A DNA stretch of 8,890 nucleotides from Candidatus Parcubacteria bacterium (lineage in GTDB: Bacteria; Patescibacteriota; Minisyncoccia; Phycocordibacterales; Phycocordibacteraceae), in assembly GCA_027310925.1 (NCBI GenBank), contig DAICZX010000061.1, positions 1 through 8,890 of the forward strand. Direction: 5' to 3'. The number at the start of each line of letters is the position of its first letter. Positions within the stretch are counted from its first letter, which is position 1. Below are positions 1 through 6,361 of this stretch, in pieces. The notes under the pieces are model-generated. The model searched no databases and was not told where the DNA came from. It saw only the letters and a list, made by a program, of their open reading frames with translations. The translations under genes and the position numbers were made by a program.

Positions 1-654
1 CCCCCAAGGAGTAACGCGACCGGAGTAACCACAACTCTTCACTTCATTCGGATTCTTATCGCAAGTATACCCAATTGTTTCCCCGTCGAAATCGTATGCT
101 CGTGTTGTCATCATCTTTTCGCAATTCTCACATACGAGTGAAACCGGTAACCACGTCTCATCTTTATCGGATCCCGAGACCGCTTTCATGATACGACGTA
201 TGTCATTCGCATGCTCAAGTGCAATACGTATATACGGATCCATTTTCCCAGAACGGTAGAGTTCAGTCGCGCGATAATAATTCGGTGTGAAGCCAGATCT
301 CTTGTGTACGGCGATAAACTCATCACCGAAATACTCAGCATAATTTTCGAAACCGGGCTCAGGGCTCGGAACTGCATAGAGCGGTTTCCCCAGATGCTCC
401 CTAAATTTCTCTATGTCGAGATAGCTCGGTATTGAGTCGAAAGGGTCGAGGTCTCCGATCTCAAAACGAAACTCATTGTTAATACCCCGCTCCGCAAGAA
501 CCTCTGCTATAAGCCCGTGGATGGCAACGCCACGCATGCTGCCGACATGTACACGCCCGGAAATTGTTTTTTCATCGCGAATGAGGAACGTTTCCCCGTT
601 GTGTGGCGCGCGTGTATTCTGTATTTCATTAACTATCCGGTCGACCCAAAGCAT
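1..654 (-). CDS. lysS: Class I lysyl-tRNA synthetase (archaeal-type LysRS1), N-terminal 218 residues, cut by window edge
   Basis: Charges tRNA-Lys with lysine in the cytoplasm; this is the class I (Rossmann-fold) form, unrelated to the usual bacterial class II LysRS. I read the frame from the ATG at 654 to the window edge with no stop. It begins MLWVDRIVNEIQ. Residues 32-42 (SGRVHVGSMRG) are the HIGH-type signature in the HVGS form seen in class I LysRS. Residues 67-75 (GDLDPFDSI) match the conserved Asp-rich segment after it. Near residues 175-210 a CENC pair followed by two further cysteines (in TCDK and SCGYSG) looks like the family's zinc-binding insertion. The KMSKS loop and anticodon-binding domain lie outside the window. 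The start is firm: a TAG codon sits two codons upstream in frame. It follows greA by 12 bases and is probably co-transcribed with it. The symbol lysK is also used for this form. No canonical Shine-Dalgarno sequence is visible. Confidence 0.93.
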   Translation of the reverse strand, partial: MLWVDRIVNEIQNTRAPHNGETFLIRDEKTISGRVHVGSMRGVAIHGLIAEVLAERGINNEFRFEIGDLDPFDSIPSYLDIEKFREHLGKPLYAVPSPEPGFENYAEYFGDEFIAVHKRSGFTPNYYRATELYRSGKMDPYIRIALEHANDIRRIMKAVSGSDKDETWLPVSLVCENCEKMMTTRAYDFDGETIGYTCDKNPNEVKSCGYSGRVTPWG

Positions 655-666
655 GAACTAATCGTA

Positions 667-1143
667 TCACGCCACTTTCTCAATCGTATACGTTTGCTTG
701 CCAGATGGCGTCTCAAAAGTAAAAATGTCACCCTTCTTCTTCCCCATAAGCGCAGCGCCAAGCGGCGAAACGTGCGAGAGCTTTTTCACACGCATGTCAG
801 CCTCTTCGCTACCGACGATGGTATATTCGTGTATAGAAGAATCCCCCTCTTTCTTGATTGACACTTTAGAATTAAAACCGATTTCGCTCTTCTTTTTTCC
901 ATCGGTAAAAATCTTTGTGTATTTCACAAGTTCCTCAAGCTTCTTAACGCGCTCTTCGGTTGCGGCCTGTAAATCACGTGCCTCCTGATATTCGGCATTC
1001 TCCGAAAGATCGCCGAGGGAGCGAGCGTACTCAAGATTCTTGGCAATCTCGGTACGGCGCACAGTTTTCAGATGCTCCAATTCTTTAACCATCTCGTCAA
1101 ATTTCTCTTGCGAGACGAACGTATTATCTTGTGCATTAGTCAT
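667..1143 (-). CDS. greA: Transcription elongation factor GreA
   Basis: GreA enters the secondary channel of RNA polymerase and stimulates cleavage of backtracked transcripts. The 158-residue length is typical of the family. Residues 10-80 form the antiparallel coiled coil. Its tip carries GDLSENAEY, with D45 and E48 in the positions of the two acidic catalytic residues of GreA. The C-terminal FKBP-like domain follows from about residue 88 and contains the family signature SPLGAALMGKKKGD (residues 126-139), close to the usual SPIARALIGK pattern. It is the first gene of a short unit with the class I lysS 12 bases downstream, and it lies 112 bases after the PBP2 gene. A probable promoter sits in that gap. 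The ATG at 1143 gives the expected N-terminus. The sequence just before it lacks a purine-rich ribosome binding site. GreA and GreB are distinguished by length and tip sequence; GreA fits better. Confidence 0.97.
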   Translation of the reverse strand: MTNAQDNTFVSQEKFDEMVKELEHLKTVRRTEIAKNLEYARSLGDLSENAEYQEARDLQAATEERVKKLEELVKYTKIFTDGKKKSEIGFNSKVSIKKEGDSSIHEYTIVGSEEADMRVKKLSHVSPLGAALMGKKKGDIFTFETPSGKQTYTIEKVA

Positions 1144-1186
1144 GTCTAGAAAGGAATTTGGCTAAGTAATATAGCTAGTGCAAATC

Positions 1187-1216
1187 ATTGTACGTGAATA
1201 CCACCCCAGAACGCAA
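1187..1216 (-). promoter_or_regulatory. Probable sigma-70-type promoter for greA-lysS
   Basis: On the minus strand, TTGCGT (1211-1216) and TACAAT (1187-1192) are separated by 18 bases. This would start transcription about 35-40 bases before the greA ATG. A second possible -10, TATATT (1168-1173), lies closer to the gene but has only a weak TTCACG -35 at 19 bases. The rest of the 1144-1255 gap shows nothing else that I recognise; a T-run just after the PBP2 stop has no convincing hairpin before it. Confidence 0.45.
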
Positions 1217-1255
1217 TAGCGCGCGTGTCCCATCAAGCGGAACCGAAAAAATAAC

Positions 1256-2938
1256 TTATGGTGTGCTGGTCGCCGTACCGTCAATATAGGGGGAATTTTC
1301 CGTATGCAATGCGTCAAAAAGTTGCTGCATGACGTTTACGGATTCTTCACCCGCGCCCGAGGGCCCACGCTCAAGCACAACCGCGAAAGCATATTGTGGA
1401 TTATCAAAGGGGAAGAATCCTTCGGCCCAGGAGTTATCGTATTGGTTATTTGCGCCGACTTGTGCAGTACCAGTCTTCGCCGCGACTGTCAGATAGGACA
1501 GATTGATTGCGTGGGCGAGAGCGCTTGTCACCCCATCACGCATTCCCGCACGCACAAATGGAAGCAGATTTGCGTTGACAGGCACTGTCGTGTATACAGG
1601 CACCTTCCCTGCAAGTAATGTCGGGGTAAAGAGTTTTCCACCATTCGCTAGCGCAGCAGTCGCACGCGCCATCTGTATTGGCGTTACCTGCACTGAGTAT
1701 TGTCCGATTGAAGTGTCGTATGTGTTACCAAGGTACCAAGGCTCATGGAAAACTGCTTGCTTCCATGCGGGGGTCGGAATAATCCCGCTCGCCTCGTTCG
1801 GCAAGTCGATGCCCGTTGGACTCCCGAAACCGAACTGGTGATACCAGTAATCAAGTCGATCGATACCGAGACCTTTCTGGCTACCAAAACCACCACCTAC
1901 CGTATAAAAAAATATATCTGAGGACCACGCGATTGCCTTCTCCACATTGACTGGGCCAAGTGCTCTCCAACCCTTAAAAATAAAATCCTTACCTGGGTTA
2001 TATGGATCAGGAATTGAAAGAAAGCCCTTGTCATCAATAATTGTATTTGGTGTAATGATTCCGTCTGTAAGCGCCCCCGAAGCAATGAATGGCTTAACGA
2101 TGGAACCGGGCGTATAGCCTTGTATTGCGTGATCTAGGAACGGGTCTCCCGGATCGCTGTTATAAAGTGCGATAGTACTCGCAGGACTACCACTTGCCAT
2201 AACATTTGAGTCGTAGCTCGGGTATGAGACGATCGCACGCACAGCTCCCGTGTGAACGTCCATAATGACGCCTCCGCCAGCAACGAAATGCTGATTGGTT
2301 GCAACATTCTCAAGCGCCTGTGCGAAAAGTTGTTCCAGATTTGCGTCAATTGTTAATTGGATATTGCTTCCGTCCTTTGCTGGAACAACGATTCCTTGCG
2401 AACGAACTTGACCAAGCGCATTCACCTCTGTAAGTAATTCCCCATTCTTTCCGGCAAGAAGCGAATTGTACTCAGCTTCGAGCCCTGTAACGCCAGCCTC
2501 TTTTGTATCGTAATAGATACCATTTGCATCCTTTTTCGGATACGAAACATATCCGATGATCTGGCTCAAAGAAGGAACCGGGTAATTCCTCACAGCATTA
2601 CCGTCTGACTTCTCAACATTATCAGCAAGCACAACACCGTGCATGTCAGTAATGACGCCGCGCGACGCAAAAATCGTCGTGGCCATGAGATTGTTATGCG
2701 CACTTTCAGCAGCGAAAGCGGCACCATTAACTATCTCGAGATCCCCTGCACGAACGGCGAGGATGAGGATGAAGATTATGAGTACGCCTATGAGCGAAAA
2801 GAACGTTCTTTGCGGAAGGGGTTTTTCAAGTCGTCCTTCAAAACGTGCACGATCGAAGTCAGATATATTTGCCGCGTCAAGAAATATTTCATCGGGAGCT
2901 ATTTCAGGGTCTTTTCGCTGCTTACGGCGCCACATCAT
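1256..2938 (-). CDS. mrdA: Penicillin-binding protein 2 (class B peptidoglycan transpeptidase of the elongasome)
   Basis: A membrane-anchored D,D-transpeptidase that cross-links peptidoglycan during lateral wall growth. The 560-residue protein has a cytoplasmic N-terminus of about 44 residues, one transmembrane helix (about 45-64), a pedestal or dimerisation domain starting with SRGVITDMHG (92-101), and a transpeptidase domain from about residue 195. All three active-site motifs are present: SIVK (279-282, S279 the acyl nucleophile), SSD (339-341, the SxD form of the SxN motif usual in PBP2) and KTG (488-490). The C-terminus ends in a short Ser/Thr-rich tail. At 560 residues it is somewhat shorter than E. 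coli PBP2, mainly before the transpeptidase domain. Its ATG (2936-2938) overlaps the TGA of the mreD-like gene as ATGA, which suggests translational coupling; a second ATG follows immediately. Position directly after mreBCD supports PBP2 rather than the divisome enzyme PBP3. No rodA partner is seen here. Confidence 0.93.
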   Translation of the reverse strand: MMWRRKQRKDPEIAPDEIFLDAANISDFDRARFEGRLEKPLPQRTFFSLIGVLIIFILILAVRAGDLEIVNGAAFAAESAHNNLMATTIFASRGVITDMHGVVLADNVEKSDGNAVRNYPVPSLSQIIGYVSYPKKDANGIYYDTKEAGVTGLEAEYNSLLAGKNGELLTEVNALGQVRSQGIVVPAKDGSNIQLTIDANLEQLFAQALENVATNQHFVAGGGVIMDVHTGAVRAIVSYPSYDSNVMASGSPASTIALYNSDPGDPFLDHAIQGYTPGSIVKPFIASGALTDGIITPNTIIDDKGFLSIPDPYNPGKDFIFKGWRALGPVNVEKAIAWSSDIFFYTVGGGFGSQKGLGIDRLDYWYHQFGFGSPTGIDLPNEASGIIPTPAWKQAVFHEPWYLGNTYDTSIGQYSVQVTPIQMARATAALANGGKLFTPTLLAGKVPVYTTVPVNANLLPFVRAGMRDGVTSALAHAINLSYLTVAAKTGTAQVGANNQYDNSWAEGFFPFDNPQYAFAVVLERGPSGAGEESVNVMQQLFDALHTENSPYIDGTATSTP

Positions 2939-3189
2939 CTCTTGATGATACCTGTCCTGATTCGATTACGCACGAAAAACGCGATAATGGTCGCAATAGC
3001 ACCGATTATCACGAAAAATGGGGGCATCCTCATAGACGGCGTGTAATAAAGCGTGTCCATGAATATGCCGACCGCGAGCGGTAAAAGCGGCTCAACGGGT
3101 GAAGAGGCGAGCGCGAGAAGGGCCGTAAACGGCCACGGGAAAAATATTGTGGAAATAATGGCGGAACATGCGAGCATCATACGCGTCAT
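2935..3189 (-). CDS. mreD: Very short MreD-like membrane protein
   Basis: Probable MreD, the membrane component of the elongasome, placed between mreC and PBP2 as in many bacteria. It has only 84 residues, while MreD is usually about 150-170 with five or so membrane helices. I see about three hydrophobic segments (residues 5-29, 33-50 and 56-74) and a basic C-terminus (RNRIRTGIIKR). The stretch AVGIFMDTLYYTPSM, with D45 within the second helix, resembles the conserved Gly/Asp-containing helix of MreD. The start is well fixed: an in-frame TAA lies at 3220-3222, and none of the ten codons between it and the ATG is a start codon. Both ends overlap neighbours as ATGA, the ATG with the mreC stop and the TGA with the PBP2 start, so the gene looks intact rather than broken. 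Assignment rests mostly on position; sequence support is modest. Confidence 0.7.
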   Translation of the reverse strand: MTRMMLACSAIISTIFFPWPFTALLALASSPVEPLLPLAVGIFMDTLYYTPSMRMPPFFVIIGAIATIIAFFVRNRIRTGIIKR

Positions 3190-4028
3190 GGCAAAGTTGA
3201 GGTTGCCTGTGAAAGCGCGTTAAGCAACGCAACGCTCGCACCACGCACAGTGACCCAGGAGACTGAAAATAGGTCGAGTGCCGGTGTGATGCGGAGCGTA
3301 ACTGATGGCGATGATGAGTCGCCATCAATGCGAATAACTCTGCCGATCGGAAGCATTCCTGGACCGGGGCCAAATACCGTGTCGCCAACGGCGACACCTG
3401 CGGAGCGTGGGAGTGTCGCACTCATGGTACCCGCACCAGATCCTGTAATGGTGAGTGGCATGTTCGCTGGACCAGCCCAACCGGCAATTCTAACGCCCGG
3501 CGAAGAAAAGAGTGTTGCGCGGGAAAAATCTGCAAAAACCGTAGAAATTATGCCTATCGGCACGTCACCCGCACCGAACACCTCCTGCCCGAGCGCAACA
3601 CCTGCCCGAGCGCCCGCAGCGAGCACGAGAGTGTCATACGGGATTTCTGGTGGACGAGCAACAACACCCGCGAGAATTTCAGGCGCCATGTTTTTCCCCG
3701 AAGTGGAGGATCCGAGCAATGCCTCAAGACTAGCTTCCTTCTGAAGTAACGCCTGATTTTCGTTCGCGAGCGCCATGTTCTCGTTCATCAAACTCTCGTT
3801 CTGAAGGGAAAGCTTTGCATTATTTCCAAAACCGGAGAAGAACGCGTGGCTTTCGGTCGCAAGTGAATCTGCACCGTGGAAGACTGGCGCGAGCATTTGC
3901 CAAAAAAGATTCGGTGCAAAAAATCGCACCAGAAAAAGGAGTATGACAATGATGAGCGCGAAGCCACTCCACGAGATACTCGTGAATGACAAAAGTGCGT
4001 TACGTTTCGCTAAGAATGTCTTCTTCAT
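3186..4028 (-). CDS. mreC: Rod shape-determining protein MreC
   Basis: MreC is a bitopic membrane protein that links cytoplasmic MreB to PBP2 outside the membrane and helps activate it. The 280-residue length is normal. It has a short basic N-terminus (MKKTFLAKRN), one transmembrane helix (about 20-37), a periplasm-side coiled coil (about 72-106, with repeated LxNExxxLxNE heptads), and a C-terminal double beta-barrel domain from about residue 115. Family features include YDTLVLAAGARAGVALGQ (131-148), VPIGIISTV (156-164) and a second barrel segment GVAVGDTVFGPGPGMLPIGR (211-230). The ATG at 4028 lies 29 bases inside the 3' end of mreB in another frame. No plausible later start precedes the membrane helix, so this long overlap appears real. 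The stop overlaps the mreD start as ATGA. Confidence 0.95.
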   Translation of the reverse strand: MKKTFLAKRNALLSFTSISWSGFALIIVILLFLVRFFAPNLFWQMLAPVFHGADSLATESHAFFSGFGNNAKLSLQNESLMNENMALANENQALLQKEASLEALLGSSTSGKNMAPEILAGVVARPPEIPYDTLVLAAGARAGVALGQEVFGAGDVPIGIISTVFADFSRATLFSSPGVRIAGWAGPANMPLTITGSGAGTMSATLPRSAGVAVGDTVFGPGPGMLPIGRVIRIDGDSSSPSVTLRITPALDLFSVSWVTVRGASVALLNALSQATSTLP

Positions 4029-5052
4029 CGATGAAAAAATCTGTGTAGGACGCCGGATCCTCGGTCACGATACCTGCACCACGTACCACCGCAGTGAGCG
4101 GGTCTGGCGCGATCCGCACGGGCACCCCGAGCATCTTCGCAAGCACTTGTGGCAATCCTCGCAAAAGTGCCCCGCCACCGAAAACCGTTACTCCACGCTC
4201 AAGTACGTCAGAAAGAAGTTCTGGCGGCGTCGCCTCAATAACCTCTTTCATCGCATCCATGAGCGTTTCGAGAGATGGCGCAATGGCCTCACGGACATGC
4301 GCATCTGTAAGCGCTATCTCGCGCGGCAATCCAGTCGCAAAATCACGACCACGCACATTTCGTGAAAGTGTTTCGGTAAGAGGCACGACCGCGCCAATCC
4401 CTATTTTGACATCCTCGGCGGTTCGCTCGCCAATGCCAAGCTTGAATTCACTACGAACATAATCGGTGATGTTCTCATTGAAACGATCTCCAGCGACATG
4501 CGAACTCTTCGCGGCAACAACGCCCTTGAGCGCGATAACGGCAATGTCGGTCGTACCGCCACCAATGTCGAGTACCATCGTGCCGATAGCCTCAGCGATC
4601 GGCAACTTCGCTCCAATGGCACCTGCAACGGCTTCTTCGATAATAATTGCTTCGCGTGCACCTGCATTTTTAGCCGCATCTCGGACCGCACGACTCTGCA
4701 CGTTGGTTACCCCTGTTGGTACACCAATCACGACACGCGGACCAAACATTCGTGCACGTCCGTTCTGAGCTTTATTGATGAGATACGTAAGAAGTTCCTC
4801 AGTCACCTCGAAATCGGAAATGACACCATGCGAAAGCGGACGAACGGTACGGACATGAGCTGGTGTTTTACCGATCATCGTCTTCGCCTCCTTGCCTACC
4901 GCAACGACCTGGTGAGTTTTATCGTTAACAGCCACCACTGATGGCTCATTGAGGACCACTCCGCGGCCACGCACGTAGACAAGCGTGTTGGCCGTCCCGA
5001 GATCAATCGCGATGTCGTTGCTGAAGATCAGATTTCTTGAAAATCGTGCCAT
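4000..5052 (-). CDS. mreB: Rod shape-determining protein MreB (actin-like ATPase)
   Basis: MreB forms membrane-associated filaments that orient peptidoglycan synthesis. The 350-residue protein has every actin-fold motif: phosphate-1 DLGTANT (17-23), the early segment RPLSHGVISDF (71-81), VVIGVPTGVTNVQSRAV (107-123), phosphate-2 LDIGGGTTDIAV (161-172) and the adenosine motif TVFGGGALLRGL (289-300). The N-terminus MARFSRNLIFSND could be the membrane-binding amphipathic stretch. The C-terminus has a slightly longer acidic tail (TDFFIDEEDILSET) than I expect from E. coli MreB, and the mreC start codon lies within the DNA for this tail. The gene begins one base after the proS stop, so it is very likely translated from the same mRNA. 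No Shine-Dalgarno sequence is visible before the ATG. Confidence 0.98.
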   Translation of the reverse strand: MARFSRNLIFSNDIAIDLGTANTLVYVRGRGVVLNEPSVVAVNDKTHQVVAVGKEAKTMIGKTPAHVRTVRPLSHGVISDFEVTEELLTYLINKAQNGRARMFGPRVVIGVPTGVTNVQSRAVRDAAKNAGAREAIIIEEAVAGAIGAKLPIAEAIGTMVLDIGGGTTDIAVIALKGVVAAKSSHVAGDRFNENITDYVRSEFKLGIGERTAEDVKIGIGAVVPLTETLSRNVRGRDFATGLPREIALTDAHVREAIAPSLETLMDAMKEVIEATPPELLSDVLERGVTVFGGGALLRGLPQVLAKMLGVPVRIAPDPLTAVVRGAGIVTEDPASYTDFFIDEEDILSET

Positions 5053-5053
5053 A

Positions 5054-6301
5054 TTATTTCGTGAGAAGTTCCGCGCGCGATCTCTTCATGACGGCCCCGG
5101 TCGCACGCTCAATAATTTCAAATGCACCGGTCGCAACTGCGTTCTTACCCACTACGATACGGCGCGGGATACCGAGCAGATCGCTTTCTACAAATTTCTC
5201 GCCAGCGCGCAAATCACGATCGTCATAGAGGACGTCGATGCCCGCGTTTACCAAATCGGAATACAGAGCATCTGCCATTTTTTTTATTTCATCGTCCGTC
5301 TGCCCTAGAGACACGAGATGCACGGAGAACGGTGCAACCGCCTCTGGCCAAACAAGACCCTTCTCGTCAGCCGTGAGCTCGACAATCGCGCCCATTAGAC
5401 GTCCTGGACCAATGCCATAACTTCCCATGAAGACTGGAACCGACCTCCCTTCTACATCCTTGTATGAAAGGCCGAGTGCCTCAGAAAACCGTGTACCCAG
5501 TGTAAAAATATTTCCGACTTCAATTGCCTTAGCTTCCGTAAGACTTTCCTTATCCATGCCGGTGACCGCATACACTTCTGTGTCATCGTATACCTCCTTA
5601 TTCAATGCAAGCCGTTTCGTGCTGTCGATATAAATCGTGTCCTCACCCGCAGTGCAAACAGTCTGATATTCGTGTGAATACTTACTAAAAGAACCTCCCG
5701 AAGCAAAAGTACGATAAGTTTTCGCACCGATACCGACACGCTCGAAAATATTCTCATAGGCACCAGCAACTTTCTCGTAAAACTCGTTATGGCTCGCGCT
5801 GTCTTTCGAGAATGAGTAGAGATCTTTCATAATGAACTCTCGAGCGCGCATAATGCCGGACTTCGCACGTGTCTCGTTACGGAATTTGTTTTGAAATTGG
5901 TAAACATAGCGTGGCAAATCTTTATATGAAGCAATATGTTCGGACATGAGCGCCGTAAGCGCTTCCTCGTGCGTATTACCGAGACCGAGTTCATTGCCAT
6001 TTTTTAACCGCGTCTTAAACCACACATCGACAACATCATCGTCCCAACGGCCACTCTTTTCCCAAATCTTCGGATCTTGTAAAGTAGAAAGAAACACCTC
6101 TTCTCCGTCAATTGCGTTCATTTCCTCGCGGATAATACCGATGATTTTATTAAGCGTACGCAACCCGAGTGGAAGAAAGTCATACACGCCCGCCATCTCT
6201 TTATGGATATAACCAGCACGCACTAAAAGTTGAGCATTTTTTGCGACCTCGTCTGCAGGTGGCTCACGACGAGTCTTGGTGAAGAGCTTTGACTGTCTCA
6301 T
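5054..6301 (-). CDS. proS: Prolyl-tRNA synthetase, short form without the inserted editing domain
   Basis: A class IIa synthetase that charges tRNA-Pro with proline. From the ATG at 6301 it has 415 residues and starts MRQSKLFTKTRREPPADEV, which aligns with the usual bacterial N-terminus (MRxSxxxxxTxxExPADAE). Motif 1 and the PxxGxR region lie near residues 40-50. THEE is at 110-113, motif 2 (FRNETRAKSGIMRAREF) at 140-156, and motif 3 (GSYGIGPGRLMGAIVE) near 293-308. The anticodon-binding domain covers about 325-415. The 180-residue insertion (INS) that edits mischarged Ala-tRNA-Pro in E. coli-type ProRS is missing between motifs 2 and 3. An in-frame ATG at 6337 would add 12 residues (MLSTRGERILWC) unlike the family, and it overlaps the -35 element of a good promoter, so I chose 6301. 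mreB follows after one base. Confidence 0.95.
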   Translation of the reverse strand: MRQSKLFTKTRREPPADEVAKNAQLLVRAGYIHKEMAGVYDFLPLGLRTLNKIIGIIREEMNAIDGEEVFLSTLQDPKIWEKSGRWDDDVVDVWFKTRLKNGNELGLGNTHEEALTALMSEHIASYKDLPRYVYQFQNKFRNETRAKSGIMRAREFIMKDLYSFSKDSASHNEFYEKVAGAYENIFERVGIGAKTYRTFASGGSFSKYSHEYQTVCTAGEDTIYIDSTKRLALNKEVYDDTEVYAVTGMDKESLTEAKAIEVGNIFTLGTRFSEALGLSYKDVEGRSVPVFMGSYGIGPGRLMGAIVELTADEKGLVWPEAVAPFSVHLVSLGQTDDEIKKMADALYSDLVNAGIDVLYDDRDLRAGEKFVESDLLGIPRRIVVGKNAVATGAFEIIERATGAVMKRSRAELLTK

Positions 6302-6308
6302 GCACCAC

Positions 6309-6337
6309 AGTATACGCTCACCTCGCGTACTCAGCAA
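6309..6337 (-). promoter_or_regulatory. Promoter for the proS-mreBCD-mrdA run, placed for a leaderless mRNA
   Basis: On the minus strand, TTGCTG (6332-6337) and TATACT (6309-6314) are spaced by exactly 17 bases. Only 7 bases (GTGGTGC) separate the -10 from the proS ATG at 6301, so the transcript should start at or next to the A of the start codon. This lies in the 60-base gap between the exported hydrolase-like gene and proS, and it argues against the upstream ATG at 6337. No terminator hairpin is visible in the gap, so read-through from upstream is possible too. Confidence 0.6.
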
Positions 6338-6361
6338 AAATATAGAACGTCCATTCCCTCA

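Noticed and set aside
339..437. Plus-strand open frames over the lysS region as a separate gene
   Set aside because: The minus strand carries a continuous class I LysRS reading frame with family motifs; the plus-strand products have no recognisable features.
1240..1260. T-run after the PBP2 stop as a rho-independent terminator
   Set aside because: On the minus strand TTATTTTTT is preceded only by a tiny ATAA/TTAT pairing, without a GC-rich stem.
2235..2240. PBP2 active-site loss because SxN reads SSD (residues 339-341)
   Set aside because: Asp in the third position is the known form of this motif in PBP2-type enzymes, so it is not a defect.
6302..6337. Upstream ATG at 6337 as the proS start
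   Set aside because: The added 12 residues do not match ProRS N-termini, and the ATG overlaps the -35 of a well-spaced promoter.
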